52,102 nucleotides of DNA, taken from NCBI GenBank assembly GCA_015056315.1, contig SVGN01000018.1, positions 1 to 52,102 of the forward strand, written 5' to 3'. The stretch's first letter is position 1, and each line of letters starts with the position of its first letter. Positions 50,010-52,102 of the stretch are shown piece after piece. Below the pieces are notes generated by a model, which saw nothing but the letters and a program-made list of their open reading frames with translations, ran no database searches and was not told the DNA's origin. Source of the stretch: Clostridiales bacterium. GTDB taxonomy: Bacteria; Bacillota; Clostridia; Christensenellales; Aristaeellaceae. The position numbers were made by a program, and so were the translations under genes.

Positions 50010-51936
50010 GGGTCCCGCAAAGGGCGGCCCCAAGGGCGGTATGCCCGGCGGCCGCAGGATCGACGGCAGCATGCTCAAGCGCGTGCTGAAGATGCTCTTT
50101 GAGTTCTACCCGGTACTGGCCCCCGTGGCCGTGGCGTGCATCCTTATCTCTGCCGCCGCCTCTGCGCTGCCGCCCATCTTTATGCAGCAGGTCATCGCCG
50201 CTATCGAGACCTGGCAGCAGAGCGGCGATTGGGCAGGCGCCAGCCGCATCATCGTGCCCAAGGTGCTGTCTCTGGCGGGTATGTATTGCTTCTCCATCGT
50301 TGCGGTCATTCTGCAGACCCAGCTGATGGCCATCATCACGCAGGGCTTTCTGGGCAAGATGCGCTGCCGCATGTTCGACGGCATGCAGAACCTGCCCATC
50401 AAGTATTTCGATACCCACAAGCATGGCGATATCATGAGCCACTACACCAACGATATCGATACCCTGCGTCAGCTCATCTCCCAGTCCATGCCCTCACTGA
50501 TCCAGTCCTGCGCCATTATTCTGTGCGTACTGGGCATCATGCTCTCCTTCAGCGTATGGATGACGCTGGTGGTGCTGGCGGGCGTGTTCGTCATGTTCCT
50601 GGTATCCGGCAAGATCGGCGGCGGCTCTGCCAAGTACTTCATGCGCCAACAGAAGGCCATGGGCCGTACCGAGGGCTTTGTGCAGGAGATCATGAGCGGG
50701 CAGAAGGTGGTCAAGGTCTTCTGTCATGAGGAGCAGAGCAAGGCAGAGTTCGACAAGATCAACGATGCCCTCTACGAGGACAGCTTCCGTGCCCATGCCT
50801 ACGCCAACATGCTGGGCCCCATCATTTCCAATATCGGCAATGTGCTCTATGCCTTTGTTGCGCTCATGGGCGGTGTGTTCCTGCTTACGGGCGTTAAGAA
50901 TCTGAGCCTTTCCGGCATGGCGTTCTCCATCAGCATCGTCATCCCCTTCCTGAACATGACCAAGCAGTTCACCGGCAATGTGAACGGCCTCTCCCAGCAG
51001 TTCAACTCCATCATCATGGGTCTGGCGGGTGCCAGCCGCATCCTGAGCCTGATGGATGAGCAGCCCGAAGCAGACGATGGCTATGTAACGCTGGTCAATG
51101 CCAAGGTGGCAGAGGATGGCACCATCACCGAGACCGAGGAGCGCACCGGCACCTGGGCCTGGAAGCACCCCCATAGCGACGGCACCCTCACCTATACCCT
51201 GCTCAGCGGCGATGTGCGCCTCAATCAGGTGGACTTCGGCTACGTGGAGGATAAGCAGGTGCTCTACGATGTATCCGTCTATGCGGAGCCGGGCCAGAAG
51301 GTGGCCTTCGTGGGCGCTACCGGCGCAGGTAAGACCACGATCACCAACCTGATCAACCGCTTCTACGATATTGCTGATGGCAAGATCCGCTACGACGGCA
51401 TCAACATCAACAAGATCAAGAAGGACGATCTCCGCCGCTCGCTGGGCATCGTTTTACAGGAGACCAACCTGTTCACCGGCACGGTGATGGAGAACATCCG
51501 CTATGGCCGCCTGGATGCCACCGACGAGGAATGCATCGAGGCTGCCAAACTGGCAGGTGCGGACGATTTCATCACCCGTCTGCCCGGCGGCTATGAGACC
51601 GAGCTCACCGGCAACGGTGCCAACCTGTCTCAGGGCCAGCGGCAGCTGATCGCCATCGCCCGTGCGGCTGTGGCCGATCCGCCTGTAATGATCCTGGACG
51701 AAGCCACCTCCTCGATCGATACCCGCACCGAAGCCATTGTGCAGAAGGGTATGGATAAGCTGATGGAGGGCCGCACCGTATTCGTGATCGCCCATCGCCT
51801 TTCCACCGTTATGAACAGCGATGTGATCATGGTGCTGGAAAAAGGCCGCATCATAGAGCGGGGCAGCCACGAGGAGCTCATCGCCATGAAGGGCACCTAT
51901 TACCAGCTGTATACCGGCGCATTCGAGCTGGAGTAA
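50002..51936 (+). CDS. Heterodimeric ABC exporter, catalytic subunit
   Basis: The 644-residue protein has a Gly/Lys-rich cytoplasmic N-terminus of about 25 residues, six TM helices to about residue 330, and an intact ATPase domain: Walker A GATGAGKTT, signature LSQGQRQ, Walker B MILDEATS with Glu567 and switch His598 in VIAHRLS. An insert of about 40 residues between the TM part and the ATPase domain (about 355-400) reads like a beta hairpin. The start at 50002 is chosen because it overlaps the partner gene stop and GGGAGG precedes it; the frame is open further upstream inside the partner. Its partner has the degenerate site. Confidence 0.94.
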   Translation: MNKGPAKGGPKGGMPGGRRIDGSMLKRVLKMLFEFYPVLAPVAVACILISAAASALPPIFMQQVIAAIETWQQSGDWAGASRIIVPKVLSLAGMYCFSIVAVILQTQLMAIITQGFLGKMRCRMFDGMQNLPIKYFDTHKHGDIMSHYTNDIDTLRQLISQSMPSLIQSCAIILCVLGIMLSFSVWMTLVVLAGVFVMFLVSGKIGGGSAKYFMRQQKAMGRTEGFVQEIMSGQKVVKVFCHEEQSKAEFDKINDALYEDSFRAHAYANMLGPIISNIGNVLYAFVALMGGVFLLTGVKNLSLSGMAFSISIVIPFLNMTKQFTGNVNGLSQQFNSIIMGLAGASRILSLMDEQPEADDGYVTLVNAKVAEDGTITETEERTGTWAWKHPHSDGTLTYTLLSGDVRLNQVDFGYVEDKQVLYDVSVYAEPGQKVAFVGATGAGKTTITNLINRFYDIADGKIRYDGININKIKKDDLRRSLGIVLQETNLFTGTVMENIRYGRLDATDEECIEAAKLAGADDFITRLPGGYETELTGNGANLSQGQRQLIAIARAAVADPPVMILDEATSSIDTRTEAIVQKGMDKLMEGRTVFVIAHRLSTVMNSDVIMVLEKGRIIERGSHEELIAMKGTYYQLYTGAFELE

Positions 51937-51945
51937 AAGAAACAT

Positions 51946-51978
51946 CTGAGGAGGGCAGGGGAAACCTGCCCTCCTCAG
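51946..51978 (+). terminator. Hairpin after the ABC exporter operon (1 of 3)
   Basis: A perfect 14-bp stem with arms at 51946-51959 and 51965-51978 and a 5-base loop. The downstream A-run means no U-tract on the plus strand; it acts better as a minus-strand terminator or as an mRNA 3'-end stabiliser. Confidence 0.6.
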
Positions 51979-51995
51979 CTCGTCAAAAAATAAGC

Positions 51996-52015
51996 ATGCC
52001 TCCGTCGGGAGGCAT
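51996..52015. repeat. Hairpin after the ABC exporter operon (2 of 3)
   Basis: ATGCCTCC, loop GTCG, GGAGGCAT. Perfect 8-bp stem without a T-run. Confidence 0.6.
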
Positions 52016-52025
52016 CACAAAGGAT

Positions 52026-52057
52026 GAAAACGAGAGTCGAGTGAGACTCTCGTTTTC
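52026..52057. terminator. Hairpin after the ABC exporter operon (3 of 3), terminator-like
   Basis: A perfect 13-bp stem, arms at 52026-52038 and 52045-52057, with four A bases on the 5' arm and four T bases on the 3' arm, as in bidirectional terminators. Confidence 0.65.
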
Positions 52058-52073
52058 ATATAGAGAGATAATG

Positions 52074-52082
52074 TGATAGAAT
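52074..52082 (+). promoter_or_regulatory. Possible extended -10 element at the window edge
   Basis: TGA-TAGAAT within the 14-mer TGTGATAGAATGAA that also occurs at 35592-35605. A gene would begin beyond the right edge. Confidence 0.35.
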
Positions 52083-52102
52083 GAACACAAGGCAAAGAGT
52101 TC

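Overview
The window is a 52 kb stretch of chromosome from a GC-rich, low-gap bacterium of the class Clostridia, most likely a spore-forming gut anaerobe. The evidence is strong AGGAGG-type ribosome binding sites, sigma-A promoters of the TTGACA/TATAAT kind, and genes that are diagnostic for endospore formers (gpr, spoIIP, a DUF2953/ytfI-like gene and gerW/ytfJ). Family or genus cannot be fixed from these genes alone. I see no phage, insertion sequence, plasmid or CRISPR array; the region reads as ordinary core plus accessory chromosome.

Layout. 1-2961: 3' part of a family GH31 glycosidase and a MATE transporter. 2983-4143: a membrane M50 metallopeptidase. 4188-6511: promoter, metY and metA, terminator (methionine by direct sulfhydrylation of O-acetylhomoserine). 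6513-9935: a minus-strand operon of a CE15-like esterase, an unknown protein, a PHP-domain protein and a polysaccharide deacetylase, divergent from a GH32 glycosidase and gpsA (9961-12584). 12587-17290: topoisomerase IV parE-parC. 17293-19273: gpr-spoIIP behind a candidate sigma-G promoter. 19286-21319: murI and a UDP-GlcNAc 2-epimerase. 21336-25714: a GH2 beta-galactosidase and a secreted SH3-domain protein. 25727-27573: a minus-strand TIR/deoxyribosyltransferase-like protein with a long helical tail. 27702-29210: an oxidoreductase and a one-repeat EamA protein.

29234-31434 is a minus-strand forespore-type operon (DUF2953, gerW, D,D-carboxypeptidase) with a sigma-G promoter that matches the Bacillus consensus at every specified base. 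Divergent from it, 31482-35584 is the most unusual part of the window: a four-gene operon of a variant DnaK, a DUF5685 protein with two aspartate-rich motifs like those of isoprenoid synthases, a J-domain protein with a Tyr/Gly/Ser/Gln low-complexity segment and a ten-cysteine tail, and a membrane-anchored zinc ribbon. I regard this as the best candidate for an undescribed system.

35597-36090 is a small AT-rich patch with a DUF3784 membrane protein. 36167-39260 is a zinc uptake operon (Fur-family regulator, binding protein, ATPase, permease) with a likely autoregulatory operator. 39274-41224 (minus) holds an oxidoreductase and a sugar isomerase/epimerase-like protein. 41633-43534 (minus) holds a membrane protein, a chloramphenicol-acetyltransferase-like protein and a small P-loop kinase-like protein. 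43541-44198 (minus) is an array of five tRNA genes. 44236-48073 has a LysM protein, a DUF3877-like protein, a stand-alone FakA-like domain, cysK and an aminoglycoside-phosphotransferase-fold kinase. 48183-52057 is a two-gene heterodimeric ABC exporter followed by three tandem hairpins.
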